The position numbers were made by a program, and so were the translations under genes. Under the pieces are notes generated by a model. It had not been told where the DNA came from. It did not search any database and saw only the letters and a list, made by a program, of their open reading frames with translations. From the NCBI RefSeq assembly GCF_000611645.1, contig NW_014011867.1:1-11241 (forward strand): a stretch of DNA of 11,241 nucleotides. Reading direction: 5' to 3'. The DNA comes from Monoraphidium neglectum (taxonomy: Eukaryota; Chlorophyta; Chlorophyceae; Sphaeropleales; Selenastraceae). Positions 1 through 7,539 of the stretch are shown here, in pieces; positions within the stretch are counted from its first letter, which is position 1; each line of letters begins with the position of its first letter.

Positions 1-782
1 GGAACGCTCTGCACCTTGCTCATGTCGTGTGAAGCCCCGCTCCCCTCGGTCTTGCCATGCATTCTGCAAAGCAAGACATGCACGCGCTGCCATGATGGCG
101 ATTTTCTTGGTTGTGTGTTGCGGTCACCTTGAAGCCTTGAATGCAGCCATAGGTGTAGCTGTAGTAGGCGTTGATCTTGGTGATCGGGCCAAACTTCTTC
201 CAGGCCGACGTCTGGTCCACGTAGCTGTCGAGGGTGGCGCATGTGCGTGTGCTTGTATGTGGGCACACATGCACGTGTGTGTTGGCGATGCATGTGTGCG
301 CATATGTGGGGCGAAGCACGGGGCGTGCATGGCATGGGATGCTCGGGGCGACTGCTGCGTCAATACGCAAAAGCGATAGGTCGTTGATCATGCTGCATGC
401 CATGATCAAGCACATGCTTTTGCCGCCTGCATGCGCAAAGCATGCAGCACTTGACGGCGCATGGGCCCCCATGCGCCCTCAGTTTCGCCCGCTCAATCAC
501 CACCGCCCGGCAGCAGGTGCTTACGTCAAGGGCTTGCTGGTGTCCTTGATACCAAAAAACGGCGAGTAGCCTGTGACCTGATCAGCGCCCTTAATGCCAC
601 CAGGGCAGTCCCAGGCTGGGATGGCGGGCATGCGCGAGACGCACGTGGGCCAGCTGTGAAAAAAGCGGGAGCAGCGCAACGCATGCTCGCCATCGCCGCG
701 CCGCGTGCCAAGGCGCAAGCTGCTCACCTGCCACCTGGCCTATGGCCAATGCCAGCAGCAAGCAGCTGGCGAGCCTCATCAT
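1..782 (-). CDS. Secreted protein, possibly jacalin-like lectin (3' end outside window)
   Basis: Unrecognised at gene level; best guess is a small secreted beta-rich protein. Exon 1 (782-728) begins with ATG ATG and encodes a signal peptide of 18 residues, MMRLASCLLLALAIGQVA. Exon 2 (615-525) gives WDCPGGIKGADQVTGYSPFF and so on. Exon 3 (224-128) holds GPITKINAYYSYTYGCIQGF, whose pattern (G-P-[IV]-T-K-I, aromatic strand, G-x-I-x-G-[FV]) resembles the repeated strand motif of jacalin-like domains. Intron phases agree: donor GTGAGC (phase 1) to acceptor ATCCCAG, and donor GTAAGC (phase 2) to acceptor TCGACAG. Exon 3 ends at AAG before GTGACC. A tentative exon 4 starts at 63 after TTTGCAG in phase 0, but it is not convincing. 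The start is chosen because it gives an immediate hydrophobic leader. Coding status is fairly sure; the jacalin assignment is a motif-level inference. Other beta-sandwich domains of secreted algal proteins are possible. Confidence 0.62.
236..310. repeat. Alternating purine-pyrimidine TG/CA-rich tract
   Basis: Degenerate run of GTGTG, GCACACATGCACGTGTGTG and GCATGTGTGCGCATATGTG units. Such alternation is compatible with simple-repeat expansion and with Z-DNA-forming potential. It lies in the same intron as the stem-loop cluster. No coding pattern is evident on the plus strand. Confidence 0.6.
384..477. repeat. Three consecutive perfect stem-loops
   Basis: Stem-loop 1: arms TTGATCATG (384-392) and CATGATCAA (401-409), 8-nt loop CTGCATGC. 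Stem-loop 2: arms CTGCATGC (427-434) and GCATGCAG (440-447), 5-nt loop. Stem-loop 3: arms GGCGCATGGG (456-465) and CCCATGCGCC (468-477), 2-nt spacer. All arms pair without mismatch. The loop of the first is identical to the left arm of the second. They lie inside an intron transcribed from the minus strand. Confidence 0.85.
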
Positions 783-1233
783 GGCTGCTGGAGTCCCAAC
801 CTACAGCAGGTTTCGTTTGCATGGAGGCGCAGAGCGTCAGCGGCACAGAGGCACTGGCAAGCAGGTGCGTGGGCCTCAAAGCAGCTACAATCGACCAGAT
901 GGGCACCCGTGCACGAATGGGCACGCGGAGAGGGCGCGACGGCGCACCAACGTTCGGTGTTGACCAGAACGGTTCTCTGCTTGATAAGTGCTACGAAGGT
1001 ATGTATGCGTGATAAGAAAAGATCATGAAAGGCTGGATCACAAAGGCAGTGTGATTGAACGGAGCCTTTGTACCAGGCACTAGACAGGGTGCGAACAGAA
1101 CTCGCAGCGATCTGGAGCACAGGGTGCCTTGGAACTTTTACAACGGCTTATCATCATACTAGGTTGGCCTGTCAGACTGCGCATTCGCATGCTAGGTGGT
1201 TCCGCACGTGGATGTGCGCGTTGATCCCTTTAG
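783..1233. promoter_or_regulatory. Divergent intergenic region
   Basis: About 450 nt between the start of the minus-strand secreted-protein gene (ATG at 782) and the first supported exon of the plus-strand membrane-protein gene. Several open frames cross it on both strands, but none shows convincing coding composition or splice sites. I see no clear TATA box. It probably carries both promoters and 5' UTRs. An unrecognised upstream exon of the plus-strand gene cannot be excluded. Confidence 0.45.
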
Positions 1234-2737
1234 ATGCGGCCTGGCGTCGCCAATGCAGACTTTTTGAAGGCCTGGTGTGAGACACACGAGCATTTCATTC
1301 CCCGGCCTCGCCGACGGAACGATCGGGCCGTGCCGCCAGCGCCAGGTGCTGCAGTCGCTGGTGCGTCCACTCCCAGCACAGGCAGCTTGTGCACGGCCCC
1401 AGGGTTGGTCCGACCACAGTTGCATGCGACGGCTCGCTTGACACCATAGCATGCACGCTCCTGTTCGGCGTGGCATGGTCGTGTCGGCAACGGTACACTC
1501 GCGTGCGGAGTGACATCATGCATCGCCCTGTGTGCTCCCTCAGGAGCCAGCTCACGGCCGCACACGCCCTCACCGGAGGAGCTGAGCCAGCGCAGCGTCG
1601 ATCTGCTGCTGACAGAGTACTACAGGGTACGCAGTGGGGTGCGGCGTTCTCTGTCACCCGTAAGCAGCGAGAAGAGCTGTGGGCGTGCTGCCTGCTGTTG
1701 AAGCACAAGTACTGTGTGCTTCAAAGAAAACTGCCAACATCGCAAGCTGAAGAGCTCTTACGTTTCTTGTCCGTCCATGCCGTGCAAAATGATGGTCACG
1801 CCGTCCGCCATGCAGATGGTCAAGAGCAGTCAGGGTTCACGCGGCCCAGGGGCAGGTGCGCAACGCGAGCGACCTCAGCACGCGCAATTTCACAACAAGC
1901 AGCTGCCGCAAACGGGCATACTTGCTGCAAACGCGCCATTTGACCATCTGGAGTGCCGTCGCATGGCTGGCCTGAGGCGCTCATCAGCGGTCGGCCTTTT
2001 GCCACATCCCCACAGGCCTGCCCAGCCCTGTGAACCGTGTGTTCCTTGAGGTCTTCTGCCAGCCGCTGCCGCTCCCCAGTTTAGGGGGTGTCGTCTTGCT
2101 GGTGGCGGCGGCGATCAGCGGTGTGGCGCATGCCCTGGTACGTGGTTTGGGCTCCGCTGCCGCGTTGCATAGTTTAGGTCATGATCGTGGCGGCGTGGAT
2201 TGTGTGGCCACATGATGCACTACCACCACGCTCCGCGCGCCATGGATCTTGCCAGGTGTACCTGGCTTGGCTTGTCATCCCCGCGCTGCTGGCCGTACTG
2301 GTGACGCTGCTGCAGCAAGGGAGGCGGTGTGATGCCGCTTTTGTGGGCGTCGTCAGCATCATTGCGCTGCTGGCCGCAAACGCAGCTGTGCGGGCCGCGG
2401 CGGAAGCTCGCAGGGACAGGCGGCAGGGACTTGTCACTGGATCCAACGTCCAGGACTTGTTGCCAGGTGCGGCATGCGTGCGTGTGAGGGCCGCCAGATG
2501 CATAGGCTTTGCTCAGGTACATGTTTCGGACCCATGGAACACCTCAAATGTTCATGACTTGGCCTGCGACATGCATCCCCTTCAGGGAGTCGTTTGGCAT
2601 CTCCTGACGCGCTCCAGCCCCGCTTACGCCTCTGCAACCACATCGTCAGGGGCATTGATGGTCGATCGCCCATTCTTGCCGGTGGGAGCCGTAGACCAGG
2701 TGTCTCCAGCAGGAGGCGAGCAAACGGAGCAGCAAGC

Positions 2738-2770
<33 letters not shown>

Positions 2771-3266
2771 GCAGACCGCAGCCAACCACGGCCCGTCAGC
2801 CGCCCCTGCGCCTGGTGAACAAGGGGCCGCATATGCTCAATTGCTTCCAGGGTTGGAAAAGCTGCAGCGGGTGGTATTTGGGGCGCCCAGCGGCACGGGC
2901 GCAGCTGGTATCAAAGAGCAGCTGGCGGCAGGTCTCACACAGTGAGTGCCTTGACATTGGCGATTGTTGCCAGGCATAGCTGGGCCGGCTGAGTCCTGCA
3001 GGGGGGTAACATGCTGCTTGAAACTGCATGTGGGCACATGCCCACGCGCCTGGCGCCTGATGTGGGCACACGCCCCTGCGCCCTGCTGCACGCTGTGCCG
3101 CTTGTTCTGGCCGCCAATGCATCCCCGTACCCACATACTGCCCCTTCACGCCGGCCACAGAATAGCAGACACAGTGGGGTACACTCTGCCCCCTGGCGCA
3201 CTGGACAACGCTGACGCTGCTGCGCGCACCATCGAAGCCCTGAGCAAGCACCTCGGGTGTTCCTAG
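1234..3266 (+). CDS. Unrecognised multi-exon membrane protein with polyglutamine tract
   Basis: Function unknown. Proposed exons: 1234-1345, 1544-1626, 2016-2137 (or from 2063), 2256-2516, 2586-2941, 3161-3266. Phases match at 1345/1544 (phase 1), 2137/2256 (0), 2516/2586 (0) and 2941/3161 (2). The junction from 1626 (phase 0, donor GTACGC) fits an exon start at 2063. The better acceptor at 2015 (CCCCACAG) needs phase 1, so an extra exon in 1640-1930 is possible. Exons 3-4 encode about three hydrophobic segments, including GGVVLLVAAAISGVAHAL and AWLVIPALLAVLVTLL, then a third around FVGVVSIIALLAANAAV, followed by a basic stretch. Exon 5 has ten CAG-encoded Gln and a Pro/Ala-rich linker. The C-terminus looks helical (GIKEQLAAGL; ARTIEALSKHLGCS), then TAG. 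The 69-nt intron 2517-2585 has no in-frame stop, so it may be retained. The ATG at 1234 directly follows an in-frame TAG; upstream exons could exist. Confidence 0.6.
2739..2768 (+). repeat. (CAG)10 trinucleotide repeat encoding polyglutamine
   Basis: Ten uninterrupted CAG codons in frame in exon 5 of the membrane-protein gene, preceded by GAG CAG CAA GCC and followed by CCG CAG. It is likely to be length-polymorphic. It sits in the soluble region after the hydrophobic segments. Confidence 0.95.
2942..3160 (+). other. Intron with GTGGGCA inverted repeat
   Basis: 219-nt intron with donor GTGAGT and acceptor GGCCACAG. It joins a phase-2 exon end to the terminal exon. Inside are a perfect inverted repeat GTGGGCA-CA-TGCCCAC (3030-3045) and a second TGTGGGCACA copy starting at 3061, recalling the GCATG-rich structure of the intron at 225-524. 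Confidence 0.55.
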
Positions 3267-3483
3267 AAACAGCAGGTTGAGGCAGCCTGCCATAGAGCTT
3301 GGCGTGCCAACCGGCGTGGACCCATCTCGCGTAAACTGTGTTGTGAATTTTGGGGTCTACCATCCCCTGATGTGGGTTTTGCGTTCCTTGAGTCTTCTTC
3401 ACCGCTTCCTCTTGTGACATCTCTGCATCCCATTTCCATAATTCTTTTGTGTTCGAGTGTGGCTGCATACAGCCAGCTGCCGC

Positions 3484-3510
3484 ACCCCCACCCCCACCCC
3501 ACCCACCACA
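3484..3510. repeat. ACCCC-type simple repeat
   Basis: A-C tract of repeated ACCCCC / ACCCC / ACC units, in the presumed 3' UTR of the preceding gene, just before the two TGTAA signals. Confidence 0.8.
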
Positions 3511-3522
3511 GCGAATTGCTGC

Positions 3523-3527
3523 TGTAA
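3523..3527 (+). terminator. Polyadenylation signal TGTAA (first copy)
   Basis: TGTAA about 257 nt after the TAG of the membrane-protein gene. TGTAA is the characteristic poly(A) signal of chlorophyte nuclear genes. The interval 3267-3522 is probably 3' UTR and shows no coding pattern. Confidence 0.5.
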
Positions 3528-3546
3528 CCTCACTAGAACTCGCGCA

Positions 3547-3551
3547 TGTAA
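3547..3551 (+). terminator. Polyadenylation signal TGTAA (second copy)
   Basis: A second TGTAA 24 nt after the first, in a locally AT-richer stretch. Either or both may define the 3' end of the upstream gene. Confidence 0.5.
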
Positions 3552-3707
3552 TCTTACTGGGTGTCGACTCCGCTGCCAGGGAATTAAAATCACCAAAAGG
3601 GGCGAGACAAAAACACCAGGACGTGCTCAGACTGGCCTCCAGCTGCCAACTCAGCGCGCCCGCCGCTGTGGCCTGACCGAAGGTCGGCCGTCAACTCCTC
3701 ACTGGGA

Positions 3708-3896
3708 ATGGCGTGTGACGTACAGCGGCATGCCGTGCTGCGCCCCCAGCGCGTTTTGCAGCGCTCAGGGGCCCTGCCACTGTCGCATGTGCCACTGCAG
3801 CGTCTCAAGCTGTTGCCCATGTCATCGCTCAGCTGCCTTCTCGCTCACTTAGTACCTGGGCTCGAATTTGAGTTGCGACAGGCAATTGTACGATGA
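3708..3896 (+). CDS. Coding-like small frame, unrecognised
   Basis: ATG-to-TGA frame of 62 codons starting MACDVQRHAVLRPQRVLQRS and ending LEFELRQAIVR. It is listed because its codons are rich in CTG, CAG, CGC, GCC and TCG, the bias seen in the better-supported exons here, and because it lies between the poly(A) signals of the upstream gene and the end of the oppositely oriented SERF-like gene. No motif is recognised. It could also be an internal or terminal exon starting after CCACTGCAG, or antisense to the SERF 3' UTR. No TGTAA is seen soon after the stop. Confidence 0.3.
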   Translation: MACDVQRHAVLRPQRVLQRSGALPLSHVPLQRLKLLPMSSLSCLLAHLVPGLEFELRQAIVR

Positions 3897-4042
3897 GGGG
3901 CTGAGCACGCATGTGTGCCGATCACTGGTTCGCCGACGAGTGCGGCGCCCCCACGCGGCGCATGCGTGATGGCGGCCCGCCCCGTGCTGCCCTGCACCCC
4001 ACTCCGTCTGCCAGACATCCCGCAGTTTCACCCCACACCGCC

Positions 4043-4496
4043 CTACGCACCCTCCGCTGTCTGCTTCTTGGCAAGCTTCTCCTGGAGGGCCTTGGCATCG
4101 CGCTCCTTGCGCTGCGCAGCCGTCAGCCCATCCTTGTCCTTGGCCTGAGCAGGGTTGCAGCGTAAAGGCGGTCAAGTAGGCTTCACAAGGCGGGAAGCGA
4201 GCGCTCGGCCACACAGAGACGCTGCGCGTTGGTTTGGCACATGCGCTGTCGCCATCGGCTTGCTCACCGGCGTGCCCTTGCCACCGGCGCGCTTCGCGGC
4301 ACGGGCCCTGTCCACATCACGCTGTAGTGCAGTTGGTAAGGGGTGCAGTAGAGAGGGGGTGGGTGGGTGAGGATGATGTGCACAGGAGCAGTGCTGGCGA
4401 GCTGCGCCGCGCCGCACAGCCCAGGCGCAGCGTGGCGATTTGGCCCACAGCAGCCGTGCCCCCGCACGCATGACCCACCTGATTGCCACGAGACAT
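4043..4496 (-). CDS. SERF/4F5-family small EDRK-rich protein
   Basis: Complete three-exon gene for a 57-residue basic protein. Exon 1 (4496-4479, only 18 nt) encodes MSRGNQ. Exon 2 (4321-4268) encodes RDVDRARAAKRAGGKGTP. Exon 3 (4144-4043) starts AKDKDGLTAAQRKERDAKAL and ends with TAG. All junctions are phase 0; donors are GTGGGT and GTGAGC, acceptors CTACAG and GCTCAG. The N-terminal M-[ST]-R-G-N-Q-R, the following Arg/Lys/Ala run and the later GLTAAQRKERD match the SERF (4F5) family. Those proteins are short, highly charged and mostly disordered, bind nucleic acids, and in animals modify amyloid aggregation. Length is typical. The start is fixed by the invariant MxRGNQ. No clear TGTAA is visible on the minus strand below 4043. 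Upstream minus-strand exons at 4710-4982 may be 5' leader exons or a separate gene. Confidence 0.92.
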
Positions 4497-4701
4497 ATTG
4501 CTGCTTCGCGAGAGAGAATCACGGCTTCCTGCAGCACAAACGAAAGACTGATGATGAGCGAGGCCCGAGTTCTGCCACCCTTGCCCTGCACGGGCATGCC
4601 GACAGCTGCTGGCGCGTTTAATAACAATTTTCGGCTATCGAACTGCACCCCACGTTCACAAACAGCACTGGCCTAGGGATCGGCGCGCCGAGTGCTTGCA
4701 G
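4497..4701. other. Upstream region of the SERF-like gene
   Basis: About 200 nt with no supported gene. On the minus strand, TTTGTGCTGCAG about 35 nt before the SERF ATG is a possible acceptor for a 5' UTR intron. The stretch around 4616-4640 is AT-rich compared with its surroundings and could include promoter elements. I see no definite motif. Confidence 0.35.
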
Positions 4702-5127
4702 GGACTCACGGAGGGCTGTTTGGCGTTGAAAGCCCGCCCACTGGCCTTTTTGCGGTGTCTGCAAGACGCCCAGCTGATGGCGCGGCAAAGCTTTACCAAA
4801 CCGATGTGCCTGCAGGGCGTCCGCTCAGGCTCGCCCAGTGTTCGCATTGCTGCAAATGTATGCGCATTGCTGTGCAGCCCTCGCATCACCTACTTACACT
4901 TGCTGACGGCCCGCGAGCCATGTACTCACCGTGATAATAGTTGGCCCACACTCGCAGGCGCGCCCAGTCCAGTCTGCCCAACCTGGAGCGCACGCCGTCA
5001 AGTCCAAAGCGCAGCGGTCATGCCCCGAGCGTGTTTTAGGCACGGTCAAGGTGGTCCCTGTTTGGCTCTAGGCATGAACACCATCCCAGATGCCCAGCAT
5101 TTCATGCGCTTTGCAGGAGAAACGTAA
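4702..5127 (+). CDS. Candidate terminal exon, unrecognised (conflicts with minus-strand model)
   Basis: Plus-strand frame open for 141 codons after a possible acceptor AGTGCTTGCAG (ending 4701), with stop TAA at 5125-5127. It contains segments such as LALKARPLAFLRCLQDAQLM, ITYLHLLTAREP and GMNTIPDAQHFMRFAGET. A TGTAA poly(A) signal lies about 205 nt after the stop, as expected for a chlorophyte 3' end. No start codon, family or domain is evident. Leucine-rich segments hint at a repeat protein, but no consensus repeat is visible. The second half is less coding-like and may contain an intron. Confidence 0.3.
   Translation, partial: GLTEGCLALKARPLAFLRCLQDAQLMARQSFTKPMCLQGVRSGSPSVRIAANVCALLCSPRITYLHLLTAREPCTHRDNSWPTLAGAPSPVCPTWSARRQVQSAAVMPRACFRHGQGGPCLALGMNTIPDAQHFMRFAGET
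4710..4982 (-). other. Two candidate exons with consensus GTGAGT donors
   Basis: Minus-strand exon X (4982-4930) and exon Y (4849-4710), each followed by an exact GTGAGT donor. X follows CGCTCCAG and Y follows ATTTGCAG. The X/Y junction is phase 1 and keeps an open frame, with LDWARLRVWANYYH before the junction and MRTLGEPERTPCRHIGLVKL after it. Codon choice is moderately coding-like. No family is recognised. No later exon in frame with the SERF protein was found: continuing to the acceptor near 4530 leads into a different frame. These may be 5' leader exons of the SERF transcript, or part of another minus-strand gene. This model conflicts with the plus-strand frame at 4702-5127. Confidence 0.33.
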
Positions 5128-5630
5128 CAGCAAACCGCAATTCTACTCAAGATGCGTGAATGGCAAAGCGCGAATCAGACAAGAGGGGCCATAGATCTAG
5201 GCTGCTCCCTGGGGCCATCAACGGATGTGATGGACACAGCTATGATGGCCAGTGATGCTGGTGCTTTTGAGCACGTCCCAGCCAGGGTCCCAATGTGAGT
5301 CAACTAGGAGAGACAAAGCAAGAAGTTGGTATGTAATTCCAGGCTCCAAATGCTACGCCTCACCCACAGCCGTGCTGGTCGTGAAGCGGGTGGCAGTGGG
5401 TTCCCATCTAGTCCAGCAGCACCTATGATACGAGGCTATGCTTTGCATGCACCGCATGCGCGGAGCGCGGAGCGCGGTCATTACACCTACACAGCCAGGA
5501 GTCGTGCTTTTGATTGTTGGACCCCGGCCTTGGAACCCCATTGTGGACGTGGGTCCTCAATCGAAAAAGGTGGAGAGGGCACAGGACAATCCACACGTTT
5601 GGGGGTTCACTGGACGGTGAGGGTTGCTAG
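5128..5630. other. Intergenic stretch without supported gene
   Basis: Composition is less GC-biased than flanking exons. Open frames on both strands are short and lack paired splice sites. Apart from the TGTAA at 5332 and local GCATGC/GGAGCGC duplications near 5445-5475, nothing recognisable was seen. Confidence 0.4.
5332..5336 (+). terminator. Polyadenylation signal TGTAA
   Basis: TGTAA in an AT-richer context (GGTATGTAATTCC), about 205 nt downstream of the TAA at 5127. It supports a plus-strand transcript ending near 5350. Confidence 0.4.
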
Positions 5631-5693
5631 CGTGGCGTGGCGCGGCGTGGCGCGGCGTGGCGCAGCGTGGCGCGGCGTGGCGCGGCGTGGCGT
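5631..5693. repeat. Decamer minisatellite, unit CGCGGCGTGG
   Basis: Six consecutive units ending GCGTGG: CGTGGCGTGG, CGCGGCGTGG twice, CGCAGCGTGG, CGCGGCGTGG twice, then a partial CGT. Only one internal substitution separates the five core copies. As the unit is not a multiple of three, it is unlikely to lie within a conserved coding exon. Confidence 0.93.
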
Positions 5694-5699
5694 AAACGT

Positions 5700-6223
5700 G
5701 CACTGACGAACTGCCCGTGCCAGGCTCGTCGCCAGGGTGTGAGCTGCGGCGGCTGCAGGCGCGGGCTGTCAAGCGGACACGCCCTCGATCAAAGGCGTCG
5801 GGCGGATTACGTTTTTGATGCCTGTTCCATGGTTGTGTGCCTCGTCCGCGAAACGTGCCTCACAAGTGGCCCCACCACGCTGGTAACCCAGGACCCCCAT
5901 GACGCCGCTTGCACGCGCTCTCACATGTAGGTGCTGCTTTTGACATGTGGCGCGGGGGCGCCCCTTCCCTCGTGCAGCCCCAAGACCCCCTGGTCACGAT
6001 GGCGAGTAGCGGCTCGTGGCGCCGCTGCATGCTCTACCTGTGGCCCCAGGCGAGCAACCTGCCCAGCAATATGAAATCACCACCCTAGTAAGCACCGATT
6101 TCACGCCTCCTTTTTTCTGCAAGCAGGCGCCTACGACCCACATGTTTTGAGCGGGAGCCAAGCGGGTTTTGCCCCAGCCATGCACACATCGAGTTCCTGT
6201 TCCTGAGCGCGGAATGCCTCTAG
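5700..6223 (+). CDS. Possible three-exon gene, unrecognised
   Basis: Weak model. An exon ending at 5882 (frame with ADYVFDACSMVVCLVRETCL) is followed by donor GTAACC, a 95-nt intron and a strong acceptor CCTTCCCTCGTGCAG at 5977. Exon 5978-6087 contains DPLVTMASSGSWRRCMLYLW and ends before GTAAGC in phase 2. Exon 6178-6223, after TTTTGCCCCAG, finishes HAHIEFLFLSAECL and TAG. Both junctions agree in phase. If the second intron is not removed, the frame stops at once with TAG at 6086-6088. The 5' end is unknown and may reach the minisatellite. An alternative is a short frame from ATG 5999. No family recognised. Confidence 0.33.
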
Positions 6224-6382
6224 TGCACAATTGGACGTTGACGGCGCAGTGTCCTCGTACCCTCCTTCTGTGAGGCGAGAGCCTCGCACACCGACACGTT
6301 CAACCCGGAGAGCCCATAGGCGGACTGTCCCCAGCGCTTGATCTTTTAGTAGCTCTTCAGATCTCTTTTGCAGCTGGCGAAG
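6224..6382. other. Leader region of the S40-like gene
   Basis: Between the TAG at 6223 and the ATG at 6383. It contains an imperfect hairpin TGTGAGGC-GAGA-GCCTCGCACA (about 6269-6290). Two pyrimidine-rich AG sites (CTCTTCAG and TCTTTTGCAG) lie just before the ATG, so a 5' UTR intron may end there. Confidence 0.4.
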
Positions 6383-7499
6383 ATGCTCTCTCTCGCCCTC
6401 CGCTCAGCTAGCACGAACAGCCTGCCCCAATCCGCTTGCAGCCCGCTCTCGCTGGCATACTCGGCCAGCATCAATAACGTGGCAGACGTTGAAGAAAACT
6501 TTGAGGAGGAGCTACTGTTTGATGACGGCGACGCGCAGCCGGGGTGAGCGTGCGTTGGGGGTGAGAGGCAGCGTCCCCCGCCGCACATGCGGTGCAGCGC
6601 TGTCGCCGCGGCCACTGCAGCCCATTGGCAATCACATGCACGACCGGGCATGGCTGAGCAAGTATCGTCGCAACTCGCATGGGAACCATCTGGTTGACGG
6701 GGCCATGTTGGCCGTGGATCAACATGAAGCGCGCGCCCATGGTCTCCATTTGCGATCAGACCTCGTGCGCTGCGAAGCACTGCGTGCAAACCTCCCCCCA
6801 TATCCCCCCAAACGCGTATACACACAGTTCGCCTGCTAGCGGCGAGGCCACCGCTGCTGATGCGGCCCAGCTGCGGCAGCGGCGCCTCGAGAACGCCAAG
6901 CAGCACCTGCAGCAGTCACCCGTGAAGCTGTCTGTGCTAGCCTCAGCCTGGGATGTGCCCGCGGCGCGCACAGCGGCAGTCCCCGCTGTCCTTGGCGGCG
7001 GCGGTGGCATGGCCCAATCCATGCCGCGGCCGATCAGCGGGTCGCGGCTGGTGCGGCTGGCGGCCGGCGACGACAGCGACGAGGAGGAGCCCTTCGTGCC
7101 GCCCCACCTGGCGGCCGGCATGGCCGAGCCCCAGGTGAGCCTCCTCTCGCGCCCGCACATGTGCAGGCCATCGCAACTGCCGACATCTCAGCGTCGAGCC
7201 CCGCTGGCATGTCATCATCAAGCGCCCTGCAGCCTGGGATTTTGATGAATGCGCTTCCCCCGCTCACGGGCCCTGTCGCCCCTTCCCGCCGCCCGTCCCG
7301 CCTTTGTGACCCTGTGTTGAAACAGCGCCACCTTCCCCCACACCCCACACCCCACCCCCAGGTGTGCATGTCTCACAGCATGTCCACCAAGGGAGCTGCC
7401 GCCCTGCGCCTTCGCTCCACGACGCTGCGCCAGACGGGCTACCTGGAGGGAGTCATGGGCATGCCCGGCGCCACTCCCGCCCACCTGCCCAGCGCCTGA
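6383..7499 (+). CDS. S40 / senescence-regulator-like protein (DUF584-like)
   Basis: Complete gene model of 197 residues in three exons: 6383-6543, 6840-7134, 7362-7499. Introns have GTGAGC donors and CTGCTAG / CACCCCCAG acceptors, and phases agree (2, then 0). The N-terminal part contains an acidic motif, VADVEENFEEELLFDDGD. The middle has a Gln/Arg/Ala helix, SPVKLSVLASAW, then a Gly-rich linker. The last third reads DDSDEEEPFVPPHLAA, and the final exon holds TTLRQTGYLEG. In plant S40 proteins the order is an acidic run, [IV]-P-P-H-[EL]-x-x-A, then a GRTLKGRDLxxVRxAV block ending [RK]-x-[TI]-G-[FY]-x-[ED]. Here the PPHL and RQTGYLEG ends are recognisable, but the GRTLKGRDL core is not, so the assignment is tentative. 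Plant S40 proteins are nuclear and linked to leaf senescence; that role is not implied here. Start chosen as first ATG; TGA at 7497-7499. Confidence 0.7.
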
Positions 7500-7539
7500 G
7501 CTTGAGGGCGACGTGTGAACGCCGAGGGCTGCCAGAACT

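Larger units (their letters stand above)
225..524 (-). other. Intron 2 of the secreted-protein gene, structure-rich
   Basis: 300-nt intron with donor GTAAGC (524 side) and acceptor CGACAG (225 side). It is dominated by GCATG and ACATGC motifs. One half (384-477) holds three consecutive perfect inverted repeats; the other (about 236-310) is a run of alternating purine-pyrimidine TG/CG/CA steps. Confidence 0.6.

Noticed and set aside
236..477. CRISPR-like or mobile-element interpretation of the GCATG-rich repeats
   Set aside because: Units are not regularly spaced or identical, there are no spacers or terminal repeats, and the stretch lies inside a supported intron.
461..1012. 183-codon plus-strand open frame
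   Set aside because: Antisense to the signal-peptide exon and exon 2 of the minus-strand gene, then runs into the intergenic region without any coding motif.
2935..3468. 177-codon minus-strand open frame
   Set aside because: It covers an intron, the last exon and the 3' UTR of the membrane-protein gene. No coding bias is seen, and the plus-strand exon is phase-consistent.
4894..4898. TTACA (TGTAA on the minus strand), also at 5481-5485
   Set aside because: The first falls inside the intron between candidate exons X and Y, and the second has no minus-strand stop codon at a suitable distance upstream.
6088..6123. 36-nt intron from GTAAGC to CTGCAAG
   Set aside because: Too short for a plausible spliceosomal intron here; the acceptor at 6177 gives an 89-nt intron with matching phase.
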